Shown piece after piece: positions 33,853 through 43,428 of a stretch of 64,000 nt of DNA. The position numbers and the translations under genes were made by a program. Within the stretch, counting starts at the first letter, position 1. Each line of letters begins with the position of its first letter. The notes under the pieces are model-generated. The model searched no databases. It worked only from the letters and a program-made list of their open reading frames with translations, and was not told where the DNA came from. This DNA is from Chloroflexaceae bacterium. Its GTDB lineage: Bacteria; Chloroflexota; Chloroflexia; Chloroflexales; Chloroflexaceae. The stretch spans positions 20,534 through 84,533 of the forward strand of contig JAAUTZ010000006.1 of NCBI GenBank assembly GCA_012031225.1. Reading direction: 5' to 3'.

Positions 33853-33998
33853 ACCTACCACCTAAAACCTGTTACCTCACACCTACCACCTGCTTCATCC
33901 TTCGTGTTCTTCGTGCCCTTCGTGTTCTTCGTGGTATGTGTTCCCTAGCACCTGAAACCTCACACCTAGCACCTGACCCCTGACCCCTGACCCCTCGC
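33853..33998 (+). repeat. Composite heptamer / 9-mer / heptamer repeat array
   Basis: Six degenerate heptamers ACCTNNN (33853-33894), four 9-mers CTTCGTGNN (33900-33935), then eight heptamers (C/A)CCTNNN (33943-33998, including two perfect CCCTGAC units). The array fills the gap between convergent lysK and the LysM/lectin gene. It resembles short tandemly repeated repetitive (STRR) heptamers known from cyanobacteria. Confidence 0.85.
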
Positions 33999-34001
33999 AC
34001 C

Positions 34002-35211
34002 CTACCCCAGCCGTTGCAGTTGATTGTCTATGCTACGCGCAAACACCGCCGTGCCCTGCGGCCCAACCACCGCCGCCGGAGCCGACGCGATAATCATGTT
34101 CTGGCGGATCCAGCCACTCCAGCGCGAGCCATCCCAATAGATCTGGTACACCGCGCCGTCCGAGCCACGCCCGAACACATCGAGCAGCCCATTGCCGCGT
34201 GACACCACCGACGGGGCTTCGGTAATCAACCCGCCGAGATCTTCCCAGCCATTCCAGCGGGTACCATCCCACCAGCTATGGATCAAGTGCCCATCGCCCA
34301 TACGGGTAGCGAAGATGTCAATCCGATTGGGGCCACGAGACCGCCGCCGGATTGAAGTTGATTGGCTGAAAGCCGCCCGGAAACGTATTCGTCATATCTT
34401 CCCACTGGCTCCAGCCACCGCTCGCATCCCACCAGCAATGGATCAGATTGTTGCTGCCGCCACGGGCGAAAATATCCAGCCGCGCTTGGCTCCACGAGCA
34501 GACCGTCGGGCTAGATTGCAAGCCACCGCCGTGATTCTCCCAGCCATACCAACCTGTGCCGCCCCAATAGATGTGGTACAAGTTGTTGTCGTTGCCACGC
34601 ACAAACACGTCAATGTTGTTAATATCGCGCACCACTGCTGCGGGCGAATTGCTGAACCCAACCGGCGGCTTGCCGAGATCCTGCCACTGCGTCCCGAAAT
34701 GCTGAAACAAGCTCCCGCCCGTACTGCGGCAATAGACGTGGAACTGCTGCGTCATCGGGAAGTAGACCCCATCCGGCGAATCGGTGATCGTGCCGCCGAG
34801 CAGCTGCGGATCGCCGCCGGGTTGGTTGGGCGCGGTTTCAAGCGTGGGGATGGTCAAGTTCAAGCCTGCGGGCAGTTGCCGTGGATCGCTGCCGATGCTG
34901 CCCTTGTTCGCTTCATAGATCAGATACCACTTGGTCCCATCTTGGTAGAAACGTTCGGCAAGCTCCCACAGCGTATCATTGGGCTTGGTGGTGTAGGTGG
35001 TGGGCAAGCCGGGCGGCGCAGGCGGGGCGGGCGGTGGGCTGTTCAAGTCGGGGATCGTCAGCGTCTTCCCAGCGAATACGTTGCCGGGGTTATCGCCAAA
35101 CACAGTGCGGTTAGCCTCGTAAATGATATGCCACAAGCTACCATTCTTGTAGAACTTCTCGGCAATATCCCACAGGGTATCGCCACGCTGCGTTACATAC
35201 GTCTGCGCCAT
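34002..35211 (-). pseudogene. LysM repeat protein with PLL-like lectin repeats, one frameshift
   Basis: From ATG 35211 (AAGGAG upstream) the frame encodes two LysM domains (GDTLWDIAEKFYKNGSLWHI, and NDTLWELAERFYQDGTKWYL) joined by a Pro-rich linker. Repeated modules of about 50 residues follow, with the pattern D-F-RG-N-L-H-YW-G-W-W (VFVRGNDNNLYHIYW; IFARGGSNNLIHCWWD). These resemble PLL-type fucose lectin or sialidase-like propeller blades. The frame stops at 34318. One base too many in a CCCC run (plus-strand 34329-34332) separates it from the next blades, which resume as RIDIFATRMGDGHLIHSWW and end at 34002. Removing one C restores a protein of about 402 residues. There is no signal peptide, which is odd for LysM proteins. 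A surface- or glycan-binding role is inferred. Confidence 0.75.
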
Positions 35212-35332
35212 ACGGTGCTACTCCTTCGTATTGGCATTGGTGATGTGACAATGCCCCACCAAAAACAGGGCTATATCGTGTATTATACGCTATGATAGCG
35301 ATGAAGCTCGCGGTATACTAATTGAGGTGCTT
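35212..35332. promoter_or_regulatory. Divergent promoter region between LysM/lectin and glycosidase-like genes
   Basis: A short A/T-rich divergent gap. The minus strand carries TATAAT (35284-35279 region) toward the LysM gene, and the plus strand carries TATACT shortly before GAGG and ATG 35333. Neither has a clear -35, so these are weak calls. Confidence 0.35.
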
Positions 35333-36964
35333 ATGCTTCAGATTCCAAACATGGTCTTGATCGTCGTGCTGCTGGGTGCGCTCTGGCCACCGAGCATCCC
35401 CGACTACCCGCGCCCGAACCCGCACGCCCAGACGGTGGCGGTTGCCGAAGGGCTACGCGGCTTGGTGATCCGCGATCCGTGGTACGATTTCGGAACCACG
35501 CCCAATCAGCCCGATCAGCCCAACTTCGCTGCCCAAGATGAGATGGGGCGCATGCTGGCTCTGCTAGGGGTAACGTGGGTGCGCTTTGAGTTTCATATTG
35601 AGGCTGGCACCGCCCGCGAAGTGGAAGCCCAGATCGCCCGCAACGATTACTTCATCAACGAGGTAGCCCCCCGCCACGATCTCAAGGTGTTGGGCTTGCT
35701 GGGCTTCAACCTGCAACGCGGGCGCGATGAGTACGATCTGCTCGCCACCGACTTTATCACCGATACGGTGTATGGCGGCGGCGTGAACGACTATATGCAG
35801 ATCTGGCTGGACCGGGCCCGCCTGATTGCAGACCGCTACCAAGACCGGATCCTCGCCTACGAAGTGCTGAATGAGCAAAACCGCCTGCCCCCCGATGGTC
35901 GCCCGATTCCGGCTGAGGTAACAGCCCGCCTGCACACCAAATTCTACCGCTTCTTTCGCAACGTGGATCGCAACCGCCCCGGCGACCAACGCTGGCGCGA
36001 CAACGTGAAGATCATTGTGGGCGGCTTGCATCCCGCAGGCAGCTTCGATGTTGATGATCCCAAGTACGTTTCAGATCGCGATTACGTCCGCCAACTGTAT
36101 CGTAGCGACGGGTTTCGCAGCTACCGCGAGAGTTTCCTCAGCTGGCCCCTCGATGGGCTAGGCTACCACCCCTACCCCGAAGAGATCCGGATCTCGCCGC
36201 AAAGCGATATGAATTTGATTACCACGCGCATGAATGCGGTGCGGGACGTGCTGCGTGAAGTCGGCGATCCGTTCGTGCCATTCTGGATTACCGAGCTTGG
36301 CTACAATGCTGGCTTCCGCAACCAGACAACCGCCGAGCAAGCCGAGTTCCTGCGCCAATCCATCTTGACGATGGCGAGCCGCGATGATGTCGAGACCTTC
36401 TTCTGGTTTAAGTATGAGGACTTCCCGCCCGCCACAGGGCCTAACGCGCAACTGTGGGGCGTGGTGCGGATCCCCTTTACCGAAGATAATCGCTGTGACG
36501 GGGGGGCCTGCTATGATGTCATTGGGCGACCTGACCTGCTGCGTCCCGCCTTCTGGACAATGCGCGAACTCACGGGGGTGCAGGGCCGCTTGCCCGATCC
36601 GCCCGCCGAGATTGTGCTGAACCAGCGCGGCACAGTGCTGATCTCGCCCACGTTGGCGCTATCGCCCACGACCCTGCTCACGCTCACCGCAACGATCAAC
36701 CGCCCTAGCGTGCAACTCCCCGTAACAGTGACGTGGGCCATCGAGCAGCCCCCGAACGTGCCCTTCACCTATGAGCAGGTGCTGACTGATACCAATCGCC
36801 TCACTGCAACGCTCGTGCTGTCGCGCACCCTGCCTGCCAGCTTCAACCTCAGCCTCACCGCGAGCAACACCGCCGCCACGATCCAGCAGCAGGGGCAGGT
36901 GACATTCCGTGAGCTACGCGGGCGGGCATTCCTGCCATTCATCATTCGCCAACCGACACGCTGA
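35333..36964 (+). CDS. Secreted glycoside-hydrolase-like protein (clan A TIM barrel)
   Basis: A 543-residue protein from ATG 35333 (GTG 35327 is also possible) with a hydrophobic N-terminus (MLQIPNMVLIVVLLGALW) acting as a signal sequence. The TIM-barrel region carries LGVTWVRFEFHIE, ILAYEVLNEQN (NE acid/base position), GLGYHPYPEE and PFWITELGYNAG (Glu nucleophile position), as in GH5/GH39-type glycosidases. The exact family is uncertain. After about residue 420 comes a beta-rich, Thr-rich module with Ig-like character. The very end is RAFLPFIIRQPTR, resembling the YLPxxxR tails common on secreted Chloroflexota proteins. It is probably a wall-associated or external polysaccharide hydrolase. 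Lipidation is not indicated. Confidence 0.7.
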   Translation: MLQIPNMVLIVVLLGALWPPSIPDYPRPNPHAQTVAVAEGLRGLVIRDPWYDFGTTPNQPDQPNFAAQDEMGRMLALLGVTWVRFEFHIEAGTAREVEAQIARNDYFINEVAPRHDLKVLGLLGFNLQRGRDEYDLLATDFITDTVYGGGVNDYMQIWLDRARLIADRYQDRILAYEVLNEQNRLPPDGRPIPAEVTARLHTKFYRFFRNVDRNRPGDQRWRDNVKIIVGGLHPAGSFDVDDPKYVSDRDYVRQLYRSDGFRSYRESFLSWPLDGLGYHPYPEEIRISPQSDMNLITTRMNAVRDVLREVGDPFVPFWITELGYNAGFRNQTTAEQAEFLRQSILTMASRDDVETFFWFKYEDFPPATGPNAQLWGVVRIPFTEDNRCDGGACYDVIGRPDLLRPAFWTMRELTGVQGRLPDPPAEIVLNQRGTVLISPTLALSPTTLLTLTATINRPSVQLPVTVTWAIEQPPNVPFTYEQVLTDTNRLTATLVLSRTLPASFNLSLTASNTAATIQQQGQVTFRELRGRAFLPFIIRQPTR

Positions 36965-36982
36965 GCCGAGGAGCTAGAGCCG

Positions 36983-38440
36983 ATGCCAAAACGCCCCCCC
37001 GATCTTTTTGATAGCCAGCGCGAAGCCCTGTTGCAAGCGCAAGCCCCGCTTGCGACGCGCATGCGTCCGCGCACGCTGGATGAGTTTGTTGGACAGGAGC
37101 ATATACTCGGCGAGGGGCGGCTGTTGCGGCGAGCGATCCGCGAGGATACGCTCTTCTCGCTGATCCTGTGGGGCCCGCCCGGCAGCGGCAAAACCACGCT
37201 GGCCCAGATTATTGCCAATGCCACCAAAGCCCACTTCGAGCCGCTCAGTGCGGTGTCTGCTAGCGTCAGCGATCTGCGCCGCGTGATCAAAGAGGCACAG
37301 GATCGGCTGGGCATGTTCCAGCATCGCACGATCCTGTTTATTGATGAGATCCACCGCTTTAACAAAGGGCAGCAAGATGCGGTGCTACCCTACGTCGAGG
37401 ATGGCACCGTGATCTTGATTGGCGCAACGACTGAGAACCCCTCGTTTGAGGTCAACCCCGCGCTGCTCTCACGGGCGCGGGTGTTCACGCTCGAAGCCCT
37501 CGCTGATGAGCAGATCGGTGTGCTCGTTGAGCGGGCTTTGAGCGACTCTGAGCGTGGGCTGGGGCCGCTACAGGTGGTGCTGGCCAACGATGCCCGCGAT
37601 CTCCTGCTGAACATGGTCAATGGTGATGCCCGCACCGCCCTGAATACGCTAGAGATCGCCGCGCTGGCCAAGCCGCCTTCGCTGGGCGACAAACGCCTGC
37701 TCACGGTGGATGACATCCGCGATGCCTTGCAGAGCCGCGCCACACGCTACGACAAGCGCGGCGAGCTGCACTACAATGCGATCTCTGCGCTGCACAAGAG
37801 TGTGCGCGACAGTGATCCCGATGGTGCGCTCTATTGGCTTGGGCGGATGCTGGAGGGCGGCGAAGACCCGCTCTACATTGCCCGCCGCTTGATCCGGGTG
37901 GCGATTGAGGATATTGGCATCGCCGATCCGCATGCCTTGCCCCAGATGATTGCGGTGCAGCAGGCGGTGCATTTCTTGGGGCAGCCCGAAGGCGACCTCG
38001 CCCTCGCACAGGCGGTGGTCTACCTAAGCCAAGCCCCCAAGAGCAACGCCGTGTATGCCGCCTACAAAGCCGTCCTGAAGGATGTGCAGCAGACCCGCAA
38101 CGAGCCAGTGCCACTCCACCTCCGCAATGCCCCTACCGGACTGATGCGGGATCTCGGCTATGGCAAGGATTACGAGTATGCCCACGATCTCGAAGCGGGG
38201 CGATCCGATCAAGCCCATCTGCCCCCCAATCTGGCGGGGCGGATCTATTACGAGCCGACCAATCGTGGCTTTGAGCGTAGCGTGCGCGAACGGCTCGCGT
38301 GGCGCGAGGAGCGAGCGACCCCGCCTAGCCCCACTGCGGACGCAGCCCGCGGCGCACGGCCCAAAGGCAGCCCGCCCCCGCCCGCCACGCTTGATCCGCA
38401 GGCATTGGCGGGGGAGGAATCACAGGATGCACCGGAGTAG
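36983..38440 (+). CDS. rarA: Replication-associated recombination protein A
   Basis: A 485-residue AAA+ ATPase of the RarA/MgsA/WRNIP1 family acting at stalled replication forks. Walker A is GPPGSGKTT, Walker B ILFIDEIHRF, sensor 1 IGATTENPSFEV, with the Arg finger in LLSRARVF. The C-terminal tetramerisation region (YIARRLIRVAIEDIGIADPH, and LHLRNAPTGLMRDLGYGKDY) is complete. The last 50 residues form a Pro/Ala-rich tail not usual in the family. ATG 36983 has GAGGAG upstream. It lies 18 bases after the glycosidase-like gene but is functionally unrelated. Confidence 0.96.
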   Translation: MPKRPPDLFDSQREALLQAQAPLATRMRPRTLDEFVGQEHILGEGRLLRRAIREDTLFSLILWGPPGSGKTTLAQIIANATKAHFEPLSAVSASVSDLRRVIKEAQDRLGMFQHRTILFIDEIHRFNKGQQDAVLPYVEDGTVILIGATTENPSFEVNPALLSRARVFTLEALADEQIGVLVERALSDSERGLGPLQVVLANDARDLLLNMVNGDARTALNTLEIAALAKPPSLGDKRLLTVDDIRDALQSRATRYDKRGELHYNAISALHKSVRDSDPDGALYWLGRMLEGGEDPLYIARRLIRVAIEDIGIADPHALPQMIAVQQAVHFLGQPEGDLALAQAVVYLSQAPKSNAVYAAYKAVLKDVQQTRNEPVPLHLRNAPTGLMRDLGYGKDYEYAHDLEAGRSDQAHLPPNLAGRIYYEPTNRGFERSVRERLAWREERATPPSPTADAARGARPKGSPPPPATLDPQALAGEESQDAPE

Positions 38441-38471
38441 CACGGGTCGCCGCTAGTACGCACGCGGCTAG

Positions 38472-38500
38472 TTGCCAAAATGACCGGATGCGAGTATAGT
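38472..38500 (+). promoter_or_regulatory. Promoter for the 81-residue protein gene
   Basis: -35 TTGCCA (38472-38477), 17-bp spacer, -10 TATAGT (38495-38500). A hairpin (38510-38515/38530-38535) lies in the short leader before ATG 38574. Confidence 0.6.
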
Positions 38501-38573
38501 TGAGAGGCGGTGAACAGCAAGCCCTCACCGTTCACACCACGTCAAGGATAGGGGTAATCAGAAGGGAGAACCC

Positions 38574-38819
38574 ATGACGCTTGAGGAAGCGATTGCAGAT
38601 CTGAAACAACGCATTCAGGCAGTTAGCCCAGATGCCGTGATTCGGGTGTTGCGTGCATCAGCTGAGGAAGCCAGCATCCGTGCTTATGCCAAAGCCGACG
38701 ATGAAACGGCGATTAAAGATGCTACCCGCGAAACCACGTTCGAGATGCTCACGTCCGATGGGTTGGATGTGCAAGTAATCTTTTACGATATTGCCACCTC
38801 ACTCCCACCCGAAGAATAG
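38574..38819 (+). CDS. Small conserved-looking protein of unknown function
   Basis: An 81-residue acidic soluble protein, ATG 38574 with GAAGGGAG upstream and a good promoter 75 bases before. The predicted fold is alpha/beta: helix EEAIADLKQRI, strand AVIRVLRAS, ASIRAYAKADDETAIKDATR, and strand DVQVIFYDIATS. I do not recognise a family with a known function. Its coding is credible because of its own promoter, binding site and codon use like its neighbours. Confidence 0.7.
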   Translation: MTLEEAIADLKQRIQAVSPDAVIRVLRASAEEASIRAYAKADDETAIKDATRETTFEMLTSDGLDVQVIFYDIATSLPPEE

Positions 38820-38895
38820 GCCCGCACATACGAGCCAGCACGCGGGGCACGTCTGCTCCGCGTACTGGCTATCGGTATGTTTGGCTACGCTGCGC

Positions 38896-39342
38896 CTAGA
38901 AGTTGACGCTTACGCCCGCCTCCTGCCATTCCCCCGTGACATCGCCCACGGTGTACGTGCCCACACCGAAGAGCCGCACTGTACCCGTACCGTTTGCCTG
39001 TAGCTCAATCGCCTCGCCAACCACCCGCACCTGAATGTCGCTGCCGCTAACCGTCACTGTGCCGGGCCAACCCGTGATGCGGACTGTGCCATCTGGCAGC
39101 GTGGTACGCCGCCCGCGTCCATCCATCTGAATATCGGCATCACCGCGCACCCAGATAATGCCCGCACCGGGGCCAACCTGCACCGTGCCGCTGCCGTTGA
39201 TCTGGGCTGTGCCGCTCCCGCTTGCCGTCACCGTGCCTGTGCCGGATACCTCTGCTGCCTGTGCATAGCTCACCAGCTGCCCCCCAAACATTGCCATCAG
39301 TCCGATTGTCAGTACCAGTAGGGTCGTCATCACGCGCTGCAT
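38896..39342 (-). CDS. Secreted GTG-repeat beta protein of unknown function
   Basis: A 148-residue protein with a clear signal peptide (MQRVMTTLLVLTIGLMAMFG, cleavage likely after AQA near residue 29). The mature part is rich in short beta-strand repeats of the type GTGTV / GSGTAQI / GTGTVRLFGVGTYTV, suggesting a beta-helix or beta-sheet surface protein. ATG 39342 follows AAGGAG. No catalytic motif is evident. It is transcribed convergently with the small 81-residue gene and shares the strand with metG upstream, which ends 185 bases away. Confidence 0.7.
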   Translation of the reverse strand: MQRVMTTLLVLTIGLMAMFGGQLVSYAQAAEVSGTGTVTASGSGTAQINGSGTVQVGPGAGIIWVRGDADIQMDGRGRRTTLPDGTVRITGWPGTVTVSGSDIQVRVVGEAIELQANGTGTVRLFGVGTYTVGDVTGEWQEAGVSVNF

Positions 39343-39527
39343 TATCGTGTCTCCTTGTTATCCTGCTTGTTATTTGTTGCAGACCGGTTTGTCTGTCTGA
39401 TTACAGGATAGCGAGGAGCTATGAAATTAGTGTGAAGGCAGGGTGCAGAGTGTGTGCGGCAAGATAGGACGAATGGGGGATACCATCGGCGGGGGCACTG
39501 GCGCATGCAGTGCCCCACCAAAGGGAG

Positions 39528-41309
39528 TTACGCCTGCTCTAGGCGGGCGAGTTCCTCAGCTACGACGCTCTCATCCAGCTTCTTAAAGAGTGGTGCGGGT
39601 GGTAGCAACGCCTGTCCGACGGGCAAATCGGTTGGCTCCCACCGCCCCTCCCACGTTGCATACGCACCCGTCAATGCCCGGTGCGTGCTGCCGTCGCTTT
39701 CGGTATACTCACGGAACTCCAGCGGGCCTGCGATGAAGCCACGGTAGCCGAGCATGGCGTGCAACTGCTGGCTGGTAAACGGCAGGAACGGCGTAAACAG
39801 GAGCTTCAGGTGATCCACGCAGCGCAACGCCACATACAGGATCGTCGCGGCCCGTTCGCGGTCCGTCTTAATCACCCGCCACGGCTCCTGCTCACTCAGG
39901 TAGTTATTCACCAAGCTGGCAAGGCGCATCGTCTCCTTGATCCCCGCCTGAAAGCGCGCCGCATCTATGAGATCGCCCACCGTTGTGAAGCCTTGCGTGA
40001 TCTCCCCTAGCACGCCCTGATCCGTATCGCTCAATGGGCCCGGCTGGGGCACACTGCCAAAGTTGCGGTAGACATTCGTCAGGGTGCGGTTGACAAGATT
40101 ACCCCACGTCGCCACCAACTCCTCATTGTTGCGGCGCACAAACTCGGCCCACGTAAAGTCGGTATCCTGATTCTCAGGGCCTGCAATGGTCAAGAAGTAA
40201 CGCAACGGATCGGGATCGTAGCGGCTCAGGAAATCGCGCACATAGATCACAATCCCGCGACTACTGCTAAACTTCTTGCCCTCCATCGTAAGGAACTCGC
40301 TACTCACAATATTCGTCGGCAGGTGCAACGCCTCACCCTGCCCACCGCCAAACGTGCCGCCATTGCCATAGCCGAGCAGCATACTGGGCCAGATGATGCT
40401 GTGAAACACGATGTTGTCTTTGCCCATAAAGTAGACGTGCCGCGCCTGCGGATTCTGCCACCACTCGCGCCACGCATCCGGTGTCCCTTGATTGTGGGCC
40501 CACTCGATGCTGGCTGAGAGGTAGCCGATCACCGCATCAAACCAGACGTAGATCTTCTTATCGTTGCGATCCGCATACTCAGGCAGCGGAATCGGCACGC
40601 CCCACTCTAGGTCGCGGGTGATCGCCCGCGCCTTCAAATCTTCCAGTATATTCAGCGAGAAGCTCCGCACATTGGGCCGCCAATGCTCCTGCTGCACCAG
40701 CCACGCCTGCAACTGTGCGGCAAACGCAGGCAGATCGAGAAAGTAGTGTTCGCTATCGCGGAACACCGGCGGCTGCCCGTCCACCTTCGAGCGTGGGTTG
40801 ATCAAGTCGGTGGGATCAAGCTGGCTACCGCAGTTGTCGCACTGATCGCCGCGCGCCTCGCTATAGCCGCAGATCGGGCACGTCCCCTCGATATACCGAT
40901 CTGGCAAGGCTTGCCCAGTGCTAGCCGAGAATGCCCCTAGCGTCGTCTGCACAATGATATAACCGCGCTCATACAGGGTCTTAAAGAGATCCTGCGTCAC
41001 GGCGTAGTGGTTGCGGGTAGTAGTGCGCGTGAACAGATCGTAGCTCAAGCCGAGCTGGTACAGATCATTGCCAATCACTTCGTTATAGCGATCCACCAAC
41101 TGCTTGGGGCTGATCCCCTCTTTATCGGCAGCTAGCGTCACCGGTGTGCCGTGTTCATCCGTGCCAGAGATCATCAGCACGCGGTTGCCCTTCATGCGCT
41201 GGTAGCGGGCGAAAATATCGGCGGGCACACCAAAGCCGGCAACGTGCCCCAAATGGCGCGGCCCACTCGCATAGGGCCATGCCACCGCAATTACAATATA
41301 TTCTGACAT
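39528..41309 (-). CDS. metG: Methionine--tRNA ligase
   Basis: A 593-residue class I synthetase charging initiator and elongator tRNA-Met. The HIGH-type motif is HLGH in [15 protein letters not shown]. The connective-peptide zinc site is CPICGY with CDNCG (four Cys), and the KMSKS-type loop is KFSSS in [10 protein letters not shown], the variant found in archaeal/MetG2-like enzymes. The C-terminal tRNA-binding EMAP domain present in many MetRS is absent. ATG 41309 follows AGGAGGAA. The 436 bases upstream show no T-box or SAM riboswitch that I recognise. Confidence 0.96.
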   Translation of the reverse strand: MSEYIVIAVAWPYASGPRHLGHVAGFGVPADIFARYQRMKGNRVLMISGTDEHGTPVTLAADKEGISPKQLVDRYNEVIGNDLYQLGLSYDLFTRTTTRNHYAVTQDLFKTLYERGYIIVQTTLGAFSASTGQALPDRYIEGTCPICGYSEARGDQCDNCGSQLDPTDLINPRSKVDGQPPVFRDSEHYFLDLPAFAAQLQAWLVQQEHWRPNVRSFSLNILEDLKARAITRDLEWGVPIPLPEYADRNDKKIYVWFDAVIGYLSASIEWAHNQGTPDAWREWWQNPQARHVYFMGKDNIVFHSIIWPSMLLGYGNGGTFGGGQGEALHLPTNIVSSEFLTMEGKKFSSSRGIVIYVRDFLSRYDPDPLRYFLTIAGPENQDTDFTWAEFVRRNNEELVATWGNLVNRTLTNVYRNFGSVPQPGPLSDTDQGVLGEITQGFTTVGDLIDAARFQAGIKETMRLASLVNNYLSEQEPWRVIKTDRERAATILYVALRCVDHLKLLFTPFLPFTSQQLHAMLGYRGFIAGPLEFREYTESDGSTHRALTGAYATWEGRWEPTDLPVGQALLPPAPLFKKLDESVVAEELARLEQA

Positions 41310-41746
41310 CGCTTGGTTCCTCCTCTTTACGCTTACCTATCGCTCTCACGTATGCACGCCAGTCTATGCCAGAGCATGCCTATCCACACTCAGCAACGCA
41401 TACTGGGGCGGGGATGACCTATGCACGGGGAAACACGGAATTGGGATCAACAGATGGACGAAAGGGTCAGAGGAGCTACCCGCACATGAACCCAGCTACC
41501 GTCACCATCAAGCCAGCCCAGAACCAAGCGGGGCGACAAGCCTGACGCACATGCGAAGGGAATGCCCAAAATGGTGGTATAATCTGGCGCAGTTGTGTAT
41601 AATAGTGTTTCACAGTCATAAGACAGCGTGTTTCCTTTCGGTACAGAACCATGTGCTGTTAGTATACCACAGCCGGATATGTCTCGACCAAAAGCTAGTT
41701 CTGGAGCAGCTACCCGCCGCATCGGGAGTTGAAAGGGTGTACCCCC
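41310..41746. other. Divergent intergenic region between metG and the SH3 protein gene
   Basis: About 435 bases with no convincing gene; a 91-codon minus-strand frame (41447-41722) lacks any binding site or family resemblance. Plus strand: two TATAAT hexamers 20 bases apart (41578-41583, with TGG before it as an extended -10, and 41598-41603) are probable promoters for the SH3 gene, about 150 bases upstream of its GTG. Minus strand: TGG then TATACT near 41660 could serve metG with a long leader. Confidence 0.55.
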
Positions 41747-43420
41747 GTGAATGCAATACAGTTGATTGTTATTGGATTGGTGATGGCCCTAGCCGTAGGC
41801 TATTTGCTCTACCGCCGCAGTCGCAGCAAAGCCAGCGATAGCCTCGATCTGCCGCCGCCGAATATCGGCGATCTAGTGGATTACACATCCGGCGAACCCA
41901 TCGAGCCGACTTCGCTTGCGGATCGCTTCAAAGCCCTCTCGCTACCGGGCAGGATCCTCGTCGGCGTGCTGCCATTGCTCCTGCTCGGCTTGGGCGCATT
42001 ATTGGTGTTCAACGTCTTTCTCCGCACCCCGCCGCCACCGCCCGCCCCACCCCCGATCTTGACGCTTACGAAAGCTGATCTGGTGAATCCGACGACGATT
42101 AGCGTTGCCGCCCAGACTGAGAATATCCCGGATGGCACGGAGCTAGGCCTCGAACTGCTGGCCAACGATCAGCCTGTTGAATGGTTTGATGATACGACTA
42201 TCACTGGTCAAGTCATTAGCAGTACCCTAGATATGCGCGTGAGCCGCAGCGATGATGCACCGCCCGTAGATTGTTCACAGAGCTTTGATATACGCCTGAG
42301 CGGAAGTGTCAACGGGGTTCCCGTCACAGCTGTGCGTGAGTTCTTCGTGCCGCCCCTGTTCCGCGATGAGTTCTGTGCGCCCGCAGTTGCCGAAGTGCCG
42401 ACGCGCACCCCCCGCCCCACCGCAATCCCGATCACACCTACCGCTACGCCCGCTACCGACCCAGAGCCAGACATTCCGGTGCTTGTGCCAGCTGATCCAG
42501 AGCCGGGCGTGAGTGTGGCCGTGGGTAATGGCGGCAACGTGCGGGCAACCCCCAGTGGCGAAGGCGAACTTGTGACGCAGATTGCGCTAGGCGACCCGGT
42601 AGAAGTGCTGGGGCGGCTGGCAGACAGTTCGTGGTTCCGCATCCGCACCGCCGATGGCAGCGAAGGTTGGACGTTCAGCGCAGCCCTGAACCCACCAGCG
42701 GACGTGATCGAGCAGGTTCCGGTGCTGGATGCGAGTGGTGTTGCCCAAGCCCCACCTGCCGCGCCCGCTGATCCAACCGCTACGGCTACGCCCGAAGCGG
42801 CTGCCCCAGATAACAACAGCAGCGACCCAGCCACAACCCCAACTGAGGCCCCCAACGATGATGGGATTGTGCAGGTGCAGGTCGGCAATGGCGGCAACGT
42901 GCGGTCAGCACCGAGCGGCACGGGCGAATTGTTGACCCAGATTGTGCTGGGGCAGACGGTGGAGGTGCTAGGGCGGCTCGCTGATAATTCGTGGTTCCGT
43001 ATCCGCACCCCCGATGGCACCGAAGGCTGGACCTCCAATGGCGCCCTAAATCCGCCTGCCGATGTGCTTGAGCGCATTCCGATCCTCACTGCCACCGGCG
43101 AGCAGGAGTCGCCCCCTGTCGCAGCGGCTCCTGAACCGACGGCAACCCCCGCGATCACCGCCGCCGATCTACCGGATGCCGCCGAGCGCACTGTCGTCGT
43201 GTTTAATAGCGGGCAGCTCCACCAAGAGCCGAGCTTTGATGCGCCCCCAGCCGGCGATGATCTAACGACGGGCGAGACGGTTGAGTTGCTAGCGAAAACA
43301 GGCGATGAGGAGTGGTTCAAAGTCCGCACCACACGCAGCGAAGTCGGCTGGGCGCATAACACCGTCATCACTGTGCCGCCCGAATTGGCGCTGCTGATGC
43401 CAATTGAAAACCCGCTCTAG
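41747..43420 (+). CDS. Membrane-anchored triple-SH3 domain protein
   Basis: A 557-residue protein from GTG 41747 (AAAGGG nine bases upstream). An N-terminal membrane helix (NAIQLIVIGLVMALAVGYLL) and a second at about 75-100 (ILVGVLPLLLLGLGALLVF) anchor it. Then come a Pro-rich stretch, a globular domain of about 130 residues, and three bacterial SH3 domains separated by Thr/Pro/Glu-rich linkers. The first two are near-duplicates (VGNGGNVRATPSGEGELVTQ; VGNGGNVRSAPSGTGELLTQ, both ending in WFRIRTxDGxEGW). The third is more diverged (WFKVRTTRSEVGW). Such proteins usually bind peptidoglycan or surface partners outside the membrane. It lies eight bases before the exonuclease/WYL gene. Confidence 0.85.
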   Translation: MNAIQLIVIGLVMALAVGYLLYRRSRSKASDSLDLPPPNIGDLVDYTSGEPIEPTSLADRFKALSLPGRILVGVLPLLLLGLGALLVFNVFLRTPPPPPAPPPILTLTKADLVNPTTISVAAQTENIPDGTELGLELLANDQPVEWFDDTTITGQVISSTLDMRVSRSDDAPPVDCSQSFDIRLSGSVNGVPVTAVREFFVPPLFRDEFCAPAVAEVPTRTPRPTAIPITPTATPATDPEPDIPVLVPADPEPGVSVAVGNGGNVRATPSGEGELVTQIALGDPVEVLGRLADSSWFRIRTADGSEGWTFSAALNPPADVIEQVPVLDASGVAQAPPAAPADPTATATPEAAAPDNNSSDPATTPTEAPNDDGIVQVQVGNGGNVRSAPSGTGELLTQIVLGQTVEVLGRLADNSWFRIRTPDGTEGWTSNGALNPPADVLERIPILTATGEQESPPVAAAPEPTATPAITAADLPDAAERTVVVFNSGQLHQEPSFDAPPAGDDLTTGETVELLAKTGDEEWFKVRTTRSEVGWAHNTVITVPPELALLMPIENPL

Positions 43421-43428
43421 GCGCGGCT

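Noticed and set aside
33853-33998. CRISPR array.
   Set aside because: Units are 7 or 9 bases, contiguous and without spacers; no cas genes are present.
41447-41722. 91-codon minus-strand frame between metG and the SH3 gene.
   Set aside because: No binding site, no family resemblance, and it would overlap the tandem TATAAT promoter boxes.
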